Shown one piece after another: positions 21,471 to 32,325 of a stretch of 64,000 nucleotides of DNA. How positions within the stretch are numbered: position 1 is the stretch's first letter; every line of letters starts with the position of its first letter. Position numbers and translations under genes: made by a program. Source of the stretch: Xanthostigma xanthostigma (taxonomy: Eukaryota > Arthropoda > Insecta > Raphidioptera > Raphidiidae); contig OY754464.1 in NCBI GenBank assembly GCA_963575645.1, positions 48,722,192 through 48,786,191 of the forward strand, read 5' to 3'. Below the pieces are notes generated by a model, which was not told the origin of the DNA, made no database searches, and was given only the letters and a program-made list of their open reading frames with translations.

Positions 21471-21561
21471 GTTATATGTGTTGACATCTCCATAAAATGC
21501 TAAAATATTTATATTTTTAACGATTGTTTATTATCTTATACTATTTTCTATATTTCATTTA

Positions 21562-21610
21562 CCATTCCAACTCATAAATGTGGAATGGTACTAGTTTAGG
21601 TCAAAATTCG
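21562..21610 (+). repeat. Fragment of the GGAATGGT palindromic repeat
   Basis: ACCATTCCAACTCATAAATG followed by TGGAATGGTACTAGTTTAGG matches the inner arms of the 17388-17950 element. It lies inside the Ginger-type element, so it is a nested or captured piece. Confidence 0.6.
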
Positions 21611-21837
21611 GTTCAAATAATTATTTCGCTCATATGACCTTATCTAGAAATTCTGAACTTGTTTATGATATAAAATATTATTTATTCAAATTGAATTTTA
21701 TATTAGGTATCGTAATATAACCTCAGCTGTTACTCTTAAACCGCCAAAAACTGGACCCTTTACCTTAGGTACTTATTTAGGTAGTTACTTTATTTCGTGC
21801 ATTACTTTAAGATTACCTAACTGAAAGTTTTTATAGG

Positions 21838-22074
21838 TATGAAGTGTTTAAGGAGATTTATTTGGTTGAGGAACAATTGAAAATAAGCTTTACCAGTGTA
21901 TCGCTTGTGGCCAACGTTTCGAAAAATATATTTTCATCATCAAAAAATATATTTTTCGAAACGTTGGCCACAAGCGATACACTGGTAAAGCTTATTTTCA
22001 ATTGTTCCTCAACCAAATAAATCTCCTTCAATACATATTTTGGAACAAAACTTCTACTAACTATGAAGTGTTTA
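21838..22074. mobile_element. Palindromic Penelope-like unit with 13-bp target duplication
   Basis: TATGAAGTGTTTA flanks the insert exactly (21838-21850 and 22062-22074). The insert is a near-perfect palindrome (arms 21851-21934 and 21944-22027, 9-base spacer) plus a 34-base tail ending CTTCTACTAAC. On the minus strand the left arm carries TGATGA, a GAAAATATATTTTTC stem-loop, then GAAACG: a hammerhead-like arrangement. It shares sequence with the 11044-11287 unit. Being inside the Ginger-type element, it inserted later. Confidence 0.75.
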
Positions 22075-22190
22075 TTTAGATTTATATAATAAAGAAGTTT
22101 ATTGTTTTTTGTGTCATTGTGCCATTTTATGAAATACTTACCTAGTACCTATCTCCCTAATTTTATTATTTTTTTCTCCCGCTTACGTTA

Positions 22191-22406
22191 TGACTACATC
22201 GCTGTTGGTAAATTGTAAAATGCCTGAAAATAATGCGTCAGAACGAGATACACGTTCTTCTGTTCACATTTTGCCGGCATTTTATCAATTTGCCTGAATT
22301 GGTATAGTCATAACGGAAACTGCATTGTTCGCTCGCGTTTTGCCGGCTTTTTATAAAATGCCTAGACATTTTGTAAAATGCCTAATTTTGCATTATGACT
22401 ACGACA
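22191..22406 (-). repeat. Right terminal inverted repeat of the Ginger-type element
   Basis: Reverse complement of 20943-21158 with only a few mismatches. Confidence 0.85.
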
Positions 22407-22487
22407 TATATAAATTTTACGATCAAATAGGCATAAACAAAATATATTTTTCTCAATCTATATTATTTTTCAGTCACTAGCTCAATT

Positions 22488-22513
22488 ATCTCTGATATCC
22501 GAATATCAGAGAT
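22488..22513. repeat. Short near-perfect hairpin
   Basis: ATCTCTGATAT and ATATCAGAGAT flank a 4-base centre just outside the Ginger-type element. Confidence 0.7.
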
Positions 22514-23108
22514 GATTTTTCCACAGATCGATCGCTATACTGTCGATTTTGATAGAAACCTTTCTGACCTGATCGTAGCGGTAACATCTCACAGAAGACC
22601 TTTAAGGTATAGGCGTTAAATTATCACTGACACCAACTAAAATAATCCAGTCAAAGACTGCTTATAAATATCAGGGATAAATTCCGCTTTCAATGCGTTA
22701 CTGACGATTTTGACACAAATCTCTCTTATTCAATCGTAGCCACGTAGGTATATGCAACCGGCCAAGCCCGATTTTAGGATAAACTAGTTTTTGCTAGATA
22801 CTGTAGGATTCACCAGTTTAGACTTGGCTAAACCAGTATTATTAAAAAGTAGTATAAAAATGATTTCAATTTATTGGAAAAACCACGCACTAACCTTATG
22901 GGATTTGGTTCTCGGTTAAATTGAAACGAAAAATAAAGTACAAAATCTAACAGTTCTCAGTATCTAACAATTCTCTTAGCTTTAATCTATGAACATTTTA
23001 AGTCCTAGGGGTACAGTTTGCAATCCCGCAGTCTTATAATTCTTGATATTTTAAAATCAAATACTAAATTAAATACATTAAAAACTATGATAAATAAAAT
23101 GTTCGACT

Positions 23109-23197
23109 AATTTTCAGACAATATATTAAAAGAACTAATAATCCAGATCAAAACGTTTATTGGATTATTAATTGTTTTAATATAATGTCTGAAAATT
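23109..23197. repeat. 89-bp inverted repeat
   Basis: AATTTTCAGACAATATATTA and its diverged complement pair across a centre around AAAACGTTTATTGG. The same TTTCAGACAAT word ends short shared fragments near 18690-18720 and 29166-29210, so it marks a dispersed family. Confidence 0.65.
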
Positions 23198-23853
23198 TAT
23201 TTATTGAAGAATATAATCAGACGTTAATCAAAGATTTGATAAAAAACTATATTTATTAGGCAGCTATTACTTAAGAATCAACAGAAATCAGCACATCAAT
23301 AATATATTACTTTTGTTACTTATTCATAGCTGTATTTTACAGTTGTGCGTATAAATAAACATCTAACAATTACTTTGTGTTAAAAAAATGAAATAAAAAA
23401 TCACAAACCATGAAAATAAAAGTTACTTATTTTTCAAAATTTCAATTTTGTTCAAAAATTTTCCGCGCGAGATTTACCGCACTAATGCGGGAATTCCGCA
23501 GGTCTCATTGACTTGCGGGAAACCGCTGGAATGCGGTAACGTGGAATGCAGAATTGCAAACCCTATCTAGGGGTATGTTTTCGAGTGCGCTGAATCCGAA
23601 TATGACATTATTATTTTTGTACAGGATGACACCTTCCAACATTACCTAGTTTTCGACTATTTTTTGTGCAAATAGTTAAAAAAAGTTTAAAATCTTAGTT
23701 TAAAAGTAATCTAAAAACCGAACTAAACTTATCTGTAGCTAAAAATCTATTGATTTTTAGGCTATGCGCCCATGGGCACTTTTTCTTAAAGACTATAACT
23801 ATAAAATAAAACCATTTTCAATCGATTTAACCGGAAACCAATGCCCATAAGGT

Positions 23854-23940
23854 TTGTGCGGGATTTTTTATAATAAATTACCAAGTAAAATTAAAAATCT
23901 GCCTCTGTCACTTTTTAAAGGACAGTTAAAAAATATTTAA
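23854..23940 (+). pseudogene. LINE reverse transcriptase C-terminal relic
   Basis: In frame to a TAA at 23938-23940 the sequence encodes FYNKLPSKIKNLPLSLFKGQ then LKNI, matching the conserved (W/Y)N.LP..IK...S...FK..LK end of CR1/Jockey-type ORF2. Only about 28 codons are recognisable. It is a decayed 5'-truncated copy. Confidence 0.55.
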
Positions 23941-26317
23941 TTGTCAAATGTTTATGTTCTTTTGACGAATTGTAATTTTATTTGTATTTTAATTATCTGC
24001 ATATCAAGTTATTTCACCGTTTTTAAGCTATTAATGAAATAATAAAGAAATAGTATAATCTAATCTTAACTCGATCATAGCCGGTTAAAAAGCTGCATAT
24101 ACTTAAATATTGAGTGCTCGTTAGTAAAAACAGCACTGCACGCGTAATGCTGATACAAACAATTAATGTACAGACAAACGAAAATTCTGAATTCACCACA
24201 AAAAACAAGCATACAAACAAACGTCGATTTAAAATTTTATAATATATCGAATAAACGTCACCATAATAAAAGTTTATTTTTATTTATTACCTACCTTTAA
24301 AATGTATATCGATAAAGTTCTATGAACGTTCAAGACTTTAAAAATACAGCGGGGTTACGATAATCTGGAATTTGTTTTGCAAGCTGGCGTTCAATAATCA
24401 AAGTTATCCGATTATATGTATTGGCAGGGTGCAAAGTATATTGTGGGGACAACTGAATCGTGATCTATGGACTAAATGAGCTATAAATCATACAACAGTA
24501 ATAGAATACGATTTCATGTGACCGTCAGATATCGTTATCGCCATATCGCTCCTGCAAGGCAGTTAAATCCTGCTCTATGGCCCGTTAGAAGCGGTAGTAG
24601 TCTCCGTGGAAGTAAACGTCAAACAATATCTTTTCAACATCCCGCTATAAAGAAAAATCAATTTTTTTTTTTAAATCGAGAAGTTATTGTTTTCACCCTG
24701 ATTTTTGAAAATCGAGTTTTCGTCAGATCTCGACGTTTTGAGGTCCTAGGAAGCTATTCTGACTATTTTGGAGATGATGTCCGTACGGCTGTATTTATGT
24801 GTTCGTGTGTTTATGTATATGTGTGTATGTACCTATGTATGCAAATCTCTTATTACTTTTGAACGGAGTGTCTGATTAAAACGCGGTTTGCAGCATCTGA
24901 CGTGACTTTGCTGAATTTAGATTTCCTGAAAATTTGGAATGTTTCGGCCCAACAGATTTTGAGAAATCTCTAAACTACTAAACGGATTAATTCCAAAATC
25001 TAATCAGCTCTTCTCCTCAAAAAACTTCGTCGATTGCCACAAACCGCATCAAAATCGGTTCATTTGTTAAATCGTGAACGAAAAATTCGTCAAAGTGCTT
25101 TTTTTGAGCTCGAAAAGCTAAAAAATAAACTTTTTGCAGGGTCAAACTTCTTTTCAATTTTTTTTTCCATTTTTCCAAATAATAATTACACTCAATGTGT
25201 TTGTTTCAGTGCATCAAGATAAACACTATATCTCCTTAACGGGTAGGGATTACAATCCGGAAAACTGGATCCGGTATTTTGGAGGATCCGGCATCACTAA
25301 AAGTTTACCGGATCCGATGATGCCAATTTTTGGCAAAACTATCGCGCTGCTGCAAAAATCAACTTTCCCAGTTTTACTTGGCCATGGAACCCAAATTGAT
25401 CATACTTTTTGGCGGAACCCTAGCTGGCTATTTTGATAACTACGGAACCCTAGTTGGAAACTAAAACGTTTATCTTGTAAACGTGGCGCGGTTATGAGTC
25501 TTTTCCACGAACGTTTTATTTGAGTCTCGGACAGACTGCGGAACCCCTATGACCCTTCCACGGAACCCCAGGGTATCGCGGTTCACCTTGTAGGGATCGC
25601 TGCAGTGTAGATACTAAAAAGGGAAATATTTTTATAAAGTATACTAAAAAAGGAAATGGAAAGGAAAATGGAGTTCGAGGAGAATACTTATCTGAGTTCA
25701 CGATTATTTGTCGACAATAAGGCCGACAAATGTAGAAAATGCAATAGAAGTTGTAATTCTTATTATTGTTTTCACATCCCTACAGTCAAAGAAATGGCCA
25801 CCACATTTGCAGATGTCAATAAAACTTGCCTATGTGTAACATTTCTGATTTTAACATATGTTGATTACCTTCAAAATAAGAACAGTAACGGAATTTTCTC
25901 TCTGCCGTCCGTATCGGGTCGGTATCTATAGCAGCGTTTGATATTAGATGGGCCCAATTATCACGACGCCACTGTACTTCAAAAATGTAGAGGTAGTCGT
26001 AGAGTGCCTGCATAATTAATTTTCACTACCTTTAAAATTTTTATAGATACATACATTTTTCAGTATTCTGCAAGGTATATTATATTTTTCGAAATAAGTA
26101 AAATGTACAGTCCGGTGAAAACGTAATATCTGACATAACAACGAATAATAATTGCTTTTAACGCCTGTTTTTCCACATTATGTCCTAACAGATGCCACTC
26201 GCCCCGTATGTATCTTCCCATTACCATTATTTTCAGCATTTTTATCAAGGATTGGAACCTAGTTAAAGTAACGTCCGAGTTTCGGTTTTAAATTATATAC
26301 TTTTGAGAATTCATAAA
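23941..26317. other. Dispersed-repeat mosaic, no gene seen
   Basis: Between about 24480 and 25440 there are insect repeat motifs: TGTGTTTATGTATATGTGTG, CCGCATCAAAATCGGTTC and repeated CGGAACCCTAG. Frames of 60-130 codons here lack domains and start in repeat sequence. A stretch at about 25856-25930 (TACCTTCAAAA then TTCTCTCTGCCG) recurs near 58011-58075. Confidence 0.5.
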
Positions 26318-26419
26318 TCAAAAACTAGCGGTCCGACCCGGTTTCACCCGGGTGCAAAAATGTTCTGGAAATATTATATTGACCTTGTCATCTACACAGC
26401 AGAACTATCAATCTCTAAA

Positions 26420-26908
26420 GCCTCTTCTACACCATTGGCCATCATGGGCGATTATAGGCCATCACGAACGTGTGGAGGGCATAATCGCCTGTAATTGTCC
26501 ATGATTGGTGATGATTGCGCGTAATCGCCGCTTTGTCGGTTTTTCGGACAATCATCAAAGGAAGTTCACGGCCATGATTGCGAGTATCCACACGATTGCC
26601 AATTATTCAGTTCATATTTGTTTACGGTAAGGTGTGGATGTTTGCCTTTGACATAAAGACTGTGTGTTGACTATATTTACAAGTACGCAATTAAAATGTC
26701 GAAAGCGAAGTGGTCTTCAGAAGAAAATAAATTTATTGAAATCTATTAAAATGAGCCCGCAATATGGAACCCAAAAAATAAATACCATATCGGACAGAAG
26801 ACAATTAACAACGGAGACGTGAACGATCATGTGGACAGCTACGCAATGATGGAAACAATCATGGCCCATCGCAGCATTCGCCCATCATGACCAATGGTGT
26901 AGAAGGGC
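26420..26908 (+). mobile_element. PIF/Harbinger-like non-autonomous element
   Basis: Terminal inverted repeats of about 36 bases share CTTCTACACCATTGG and ATGGGCGA words at both ends. The 489-bp element contains a fragment of a MADF/Myb-like protein, the accessory protein of PIF/Harbinger transposons. The 3-bp flanks (AAA and ATA) do not match exactly, so the duplication has mutated or the ends are slightly off. Confidence 0.65.
26696..26890 (+). pseudogene. MADF/Myb-like domain fragment with in-frame stop
   Basis: From the ATG at 26696 the frame reads MSKAKWSSEENKFIEIY, a TAA stop (26747-26749), then NEPAIWNPKNKYH. This is the start of a MADF domain (FIE.Y...P.LWNP....Y). After that homology fades. 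The product in intact Harbinger elements is a DNA-binding partner that brings the transposase to the nucleus and termini; here only the first third of the domain is left. Confidence 0.65.
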
Positions 26909-27149
26909 ATAAAGATTTGGCCAGGCCAATGTTAGCCATATAAGCGTACGAAAACAGTTTTCTATATTTTGACAAAACACTGTCATAGCTCAGCCATTTT
27001 CTACGATTTTTTTACAAATTATATACATAAACCTTCCTCGTTTATCACTCTTTCTATTAGTGAAAAGCGCATGAAAATCCGTTCAGTAGTTTTTGAGTTT
27101 TTTGCTTTCAGACAGACGCGGCTGGGGGACTTTGTTTTATATATACCTA

Positions 27150-27695
27150 CAGGGTGTCCCATTAAGAATGGGACATAGAACAACCGCAGATTCTCCAATT
27201 CAAAATAAAACGATTAAGCGAAATATGCTTAGATAAAATGTTACTCGCTCTACCAGTGGCGTACGGCAGGAGTAAGTAATGCTTGTACGCCTTCTAAATG
27301 TTACGCCGCTGTCTAAATTTTAATTTTGACTATAATTTTAATTTTTTTGATATTTTCTAAGTCAATAATGTACACTTGTTAGTTTGTTGTAAAGTCATTG
27401 GTTTTCGAGATATTCGCAGTTAAAGATAGATAGACATGTACTTTTTATTTGTATTATTATTAATAATATTCATTTTTACAATTTTGTCTTAAAAAATATT
27501 TAACAAGTGTGCCGATTTGAGTAAAATTATACGGTGTATTAAAAAAATTATGGACAAATTTTTCAGTTTTCAACTTCAACACCCCGTATTTCGGAAATGA
27601 GTAACATTTTATCTAAGCATATTTCGCTTAATCGTTTTATTTTGAATTGGAGAATCTGCGGTTGTTCTATGTCCCATTCTTAATGGGACACCCTG
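27150..27695. mobile_element. TA-flanked foldback element with self-pairing tips
   Basis: Arms of about 96 bases (27150-27246, 27600-27695) are near-identical complements, flanked by TA on both sides (27148-27149, 27696-27697). Each tip begins CAGGGTG and contains TGTCCCATT/AATGGGACA, a 21-base hairpin inside the arm. No coding content. Confidence 0.9.
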
Positions 27696-28848
27696 TATAT
27701 AGATAATACTTAATATAATATTTTTCATATTTTTAATGAATAACGAAATAAACTGAATAATAGTAAAAATTACTAATTGAATATAACAAACAAATAAAAA
27801 ATGGGATTCATCTGAAAAGCACAATTGTAAAAACGCTTTTCACTTTTTACTTTCGAGTCAGAAAAGTCTCAGAAATTGGGATTATCTCGAAACTCAGAAC
27901 TTTTCAACTGTTTTCTTTTGAAGACTTCACTAATTAAAAAATGATATACTCATTTTTTTTCCTCGAAATGGTACAATTTTTTTCTGAGATGTTCTTGGGC
28001 CTTCAACTTATACACGGTATATCTGAGCAAACTGAAAGATTATGTAATACTATATGAAAAAATTGTCACTCTATGGGCCTATCAAGTAAAAGAAAAAGTG
28101 GGTTCGAATTATTGGACCACGCAACTGATGTTAAATATATATACATATATATATATATATATGATCAACAAAATTAATTAATATGTAATGTGGCTTATAA
28201 AATAATTTCCGGTAATAAATTGGTATATAGGTATAGTTCCATTTATGAAATTGCTTACAGCATTTTCCAGGACGTTTTTATCAATGTAATTAATGTACAG
28301 GTAACACTCGCAACCAGAGGCGAATTAGGAGGACCCTAAGCGCAATATGGTTTTGAGACATTTGAGGTCCTTCTCTAATTCTTAAATAATTTTTACTTGT
28401 ACACCCGTAAAAGTAATGTGAAATTGAGGTCATTTTCGACAAATTAAAAAAAATGTTCATTTGAAGACTCCTAAGTAAATTGTGATTTAATTATGTCCCT
28501 TTAAAAATTTCAATAATGCTTCCTAAACGAAATCTTATTTCGAGACACATTATTAATAATTTTAAAAAAATTTCAGTTGCAAGCTCCCTATAGCGGGTTA
28601 TAATTTTACGGTCCCCGTCTATAAAAACATTACTTAAAGATCACTTTGAGGTCTCTGAGCACTTATGATTATTTATATTTTCCGTAAATAGCTGCGGATA
28701 TTACAAGTTTTCAAATTTTATACCTGCTACATCACTGACGCTGATTACGTTGGCAATAGTATATTGCACCGTGTTAATATACACGTTTGTAACGTCAGCT
28801 GCCCGAAAGGAAAAATAAACCCACAGTGCCGAAACCCTACCACCAATA
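27696..28848. other. No gene seen; AT dinucleotide run
   Basis: A TA microsatellite lies near 28134-28162. Around 28300-28660 several diverged TTTGAGGTC-type phrases recur loosely, perhaps an old tandem repeat. No coding sign. Confidence 0.45.
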
Positions 28849-29865
28849 TAGTGTATTTGCTTATAGTGGCATTGTGGCTTTATTATGTTAACTTAAATTT
28901 GTTTTTAGAAAAAATAAAAAAAAAACTACCTCTTAAGGTAGTACGAGCACCCAGGCAACTTTAAACAAAAGGCTTGATTTTTTTTATATTTCGGTAAATG
29001 GATGATATGTTTTCATTGATTTCTCCAAAACTAGTAGCTGGAAATTAAAAAAAAACTATTTCAATTAAAGTTAAAACCTTAATAAATTATTGAAAACAAA
29101 AAAAACCCGTTGTGCCCGACTAATTAAAAAGATATTTAATTAAAAAGATTAAATATCTATCGTTTTACATTAAATAAAATTATCGACCAATTTTTCAGAC
29201 AATATATTAACAAAATATAATTAATATAATTCAAAGATTTGTCTATCGTTTTACCATAAAGCTAATGTTAAATATGCCTACTTTTGAAGTCATTTATTTA
29301 TTTAAATAGTCGGGCAAACCCCCTAAAATTTTCAGAATTGGTTTAGACTTAGTCCAACTTCATATAAAAAAAATCAAGCCTTTTATTTAAAATTGCCTTG
29401 GTGCTCGTACTACCTTAATAAACCCCTTCAATTTTTTTATTTTAGTTGGAATATTATTGTCAGCCCAACGTCAGAACCAAATTAAATGCATACTTTCCGT
29501 AAGTAAATTCATATCCGCAAACTAGCGATTCATAAAATTTGGAAGCCCGGTTCTGTCGAGCTGATTTTATTGTTATTTTAATAACACATTTACTAGTTAA
29601 TTAAAATTCAATTTTGAAACAATTCTGAGAATTTTTTCGGTACTTTGGAACCTAAAAACTTTTTTTAACCCCTAAAGACTACCCTTTAAATGGTCCGGTT
29701 GGGTCTATTTTAAATTATCTTCGTGCTGTGATGAATTCTCATATAAACACCAAATCAAGATACAATCAATTAGCTCTTTCGAAAGCCGGGTTTTGGTCCG
29801 ACCACTTGGTCCCGCCATCCGACCGACGCCAATAATACATAGGTATGCCAATTGCAAATACACTA
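28849..29865. mobile_element. TIR element, copy 1, containing a nested TTAA-flanked element
   Basis: TAGTGTATTTGC at the left and GCAAATACACTA at the right form the terminal inverted repeat. The right portion (CGCCATCCGACCGACGCCAATA) is shared with 53021-53713 and 18960-19000. Homology to the 53-kb copy continues about 30 bases left of the TIR (CGAAACCCT), so the true boundary may lie outside. A 486-bp element sits inside at 28933-29418. Confidence 0.65.
28933..29418. mobile_element. TTAA-flanked element with GGTAGTACGAGCACC ends
   Basis: The ends are TTAA-GGTAGTACGAGCACC and GGTGCTCGTACTACC-TTAA, so the TIR abuts TTAA on both sides as in piggyBac-type transposition. Inverted similarity continues about 60 bases inward. 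It is nested in the 28849-29865 element, hence younger. No transposase. Confidence 0.7.
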
Positions 29866-30460
29866 TAAAATCAGCGATATGAATTAAGTTCGACGTAAGT
29901 CAATCCGATGAATCGTTTATGGAATCATTAACAGAAAAGTCGATTTATCATTTGATTTTTTAGGCCCCCGTACACGAGACTACAAATGCATGTTTATTGC
30001 GTCAGTACAGTGATCCGCCACTGATCACAACTATAATTGATTCTGCAAACAAAACCCTGTAATTTCAGAATCGATAATACATATTCAATACAAAATAATT
30101 TCCGGCCAATCAGAGAGTACCTCGGTTTTGGTAAAGGCTGGTCACTCTACAGTAATTCGTTCGTGTATTTTATATAATATGTAAACACGTACCTATGTAT
30201 ACTTTATAGCGTACAGGTGAAACGTACGTGTCATTTTAAAGATACCTGTGTGTACGTGTGTGTGTGTGTTCGTGGCGCATATCCCTTCTATAATGTATTC
30301 GCTGTTTGATGTCGAGTTTCTGAGCTCATGTTATCAGTATGTTTGTTTAATGGGTAAATTTTTAAATGATAGCTTGCGTAAATCAAACTACTAGTGCCTA
30401 TATGTAATTCGTTAAGTTAAGAAAAAATTAATTAAAGATAATATTAAAAAAAATTGTTAA

Positions 30461-30723
30461 TTAAGTTAAACTCTTTTATTGTACAATCGATAATGTACTA
30501 AAAACTAGAAAATAAATATGAGTCACCATAGGGGGCATTTGGCATTATGGTTGAAAAAGACAGTCGAAGCTAAATATGATTTCCAAACTCAACAAATGAA
30601 AGTTTTTTACTAAATGCCCCCCACGATTTTATTTTAGTTTAATCAAAGCCCCCTATGGTGACTCATATTTATTTTCTAGTTTTTAGTATATTATCGATTG
30701 TACAATAAAAGCGCTTAACTTAA
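30461..30723. mobile_element. Foldback element with CCATAGGGGGC arms
   Basis: About 78-base arms, near perfect, pair around a 105-base loop; landmarks are ATTGTACAATCGATAAT, CTAGAAAATAAATATGAGTC and ACCATAGGGGGC. No coding content. Confidence 0.85.
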
Positions 30724-30754
30724 CATTTTTTTTTTCTATTTATATTTTCAAGTT

Positions 30755-31180
30755 TTGAGTTTGATTTGCATCCAGACGAAACCTGCACCAGTCAGTTAGT
30801 TCTTATAATACTCGTATTGTATTGTCATCGGAACTACATATACATACAAAAAAAAAATTTCAACTTAATAATCGGATTTTTTAAGTTTTTAGTTTGCTTT
30901 GTTAAAAGTGCGATTTGGAACCGGACGACAGCCAAACCTGTCAGTTAGCAAAAATAATATTGTATTGTTATCGGAACTACATACGTGTGGAAAATTTCAA
31001 CTCAATCGGATAACTGAAAGTAGTTGAAAAAGCTGTCGCATGCTTTATTTAAAATGTGATTTACAACCGGACGAAAACCGCAACGGTCAAGTAGTTATTA
31101 TAATATTGTATTGTCATCGAAACTACATACCTGTGCAAAATTTCAAGTCAATTGGATAACAGAAAGTAGTTGAAAAAGCT
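30755..31180 (+). repeat. 149-bp tandem repeat, three diverged copies
   Basis: Phrases such as GATTT(G/A)(C/G/A)A(T/A)CC(A/G)GACGA, ATTGTATTGTCATCG and AACTACATAC recur at about 30762, 30911 and 31060. Copies are clearly diverged, so the array is old. Such units often lie inside larger insect transposons. Confidence 0.75.
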
Positions 31181-31348
31181 GACCCAAGATTTGAAACACA
31201 GAAGCAAAGAAATATGTACGTAGTCAAGCTAAATAAAAGCGGTTAAAAATCATAGTCATACGGTAGTAGCTTCTGAATTTATCTGGGTAAATTCGTATAA
31301 GTTGGCAAATTAAAAAAAAAGAACTTCCGATCAATTTTAATTAAACCA

Positions 31349-31803
31349 GTGCATACCTTTTTTATGTATTCGCTAGTAGAAATCACTCATGATACTATGA
31401 CAATACAACGCAACTGCTTCCCGAGCGGAACCAATGAAACGCGACTTTGGAACACAAAACCGGATCTAATCGGGAGAAATACGAATCCAATGAAGGTGTA
31501 TCCTAAGGTTAACACCACTCAGTATGCCAGGTCACTTCTGTTGAGAATTTTAAAGCAATTGCCAACAATGTACGTATATCTTCTCATAAACTTGCCAATT
31601 AATTTTAGAAAATTTAAGAAAATTGTTAAAGACGTGTATTATGTTTATTCTGATATATGTAAGTTCACTCAGAGAATTCGTGTATACATACTACTTTCAT
31701 TATGTTTAGGGTTTTGAATATTTTGCATTTTTTATTACTCTTAAGCTACATATAATTAAGCCATGGCCTGTTTGTGAGATATTATTAAATAAATAAATAA
31801 ATG
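31349..31803 (+). other. Possible LINE 3' end or unknown open frame
   Basis: A 122-codon frame ends at 31717 and is followed, about 70 bases on, by an AATAAATAAATAAATG tail resembling LINE 3' ends. Within it LPINFRKFKKIVKDVYY is only loosely like the LP...FK..LK end of CR1-type proteins. No known domain is clear. I would not call it a gene. Confidence 0.3.
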
Positions 31804-31832
31804 TTAAAAGATTATGCACATTAGAGCAAAAT

Positions 31833-32325
31833 TACACGGGCAGATTTTCTGCGGCGAGATTTCCGCTGAATTTATAATATCAGAACAGAAAGCGTTTTTT
31901 TCCGTCGAATACATCCACGCAAAACAAAACGACTGCTTTTTGTTAATAAACAGACCTGACTGTGTTAGATTACGTTGCTTTATTTTTAAAGAACAGAACG
32001 AAAAAATGACGTTGATGAGTTCATCCAGTATGAGACAATCAACTGAATATTTCCATGCAAATTTTTGAATTCACAGAACATATCCTGAAAAGTTCTCGTC
32101 TCGTTAAGTGTGTCTCGTACTAAACAACATTTTTCGTTTCCAGCGTGTTGTGGTGACGATGTCAATGCCCCTAGAAGCGTCCTACTAATTCACGTCGCGA
32201 CGGTGGATATTAAAATAAGCGCGACGTATATTCCGTTCGTCTAGTTTCACTCGTTTGTATAGGCACTATTTTGATTCGGACTTACAATCCGCCGCGTTAA
32301 AAATGACAGAAAATGCGCCCGTGTA
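31833..32325. mobile_element. MITE with TACACGGGC ends
   Basis: Left TACACGGGCAGATTTTCTG and right complement TACACGGGCGCATTTTCTG are terminal inverted repeats of about 19 bases. The right half is unusually CG-rich (CGCGACGGTGG, GCGCGACGTATA). No clear target duplication. An 84-codon frame inside shows no domain. Confidence 0.65.

Larger units (their letters stand above)
20943..22406 (+). mobile_element. Non-autonomous Ginger-type DNA transposon
   Basis: The 1464-bp element starts TGTCG and ends CGACA, matching the TGTNR terminus of Ginger elements, and is flanked by the 4-bp duplication TATA (20939-20942, 22407-22410), the Ginger size. The terminal inverted repeats are 216 bp long (20943-21158, 22191-22406) with only a few mismatches, so it is fairly young. 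The interior holds a cysteine-rich reading frame similar to the tail of Ginger/KRBA2-type integrase-like transposases, a scrap of another repeat, and a palindromic Penelope-like insertion. The integrase core is absent. Confidence 0.82.
26318..27147 (+). repeat. Old retroposon-like repeat interrupted by a Harbinger-like element
   Basis: It begins AAACTAGCGGTCCGACCCGG and ends with a GAAAATCCGTTCAGTAGTTT ... CAGACAGACGCGGC stretch, both widely seen in arthropod interspersed repeats. The complementary start motif also occurs at about 44370-44404. The element at 26420-26908 splits it. Confidence 0.55.

Noticed and set aside
24476..24862. 128-codon frame
   Set aside because: Sits in dispersed repeat sequence (microsatellite-like TGTGTTTATGTATATG), with no domain.
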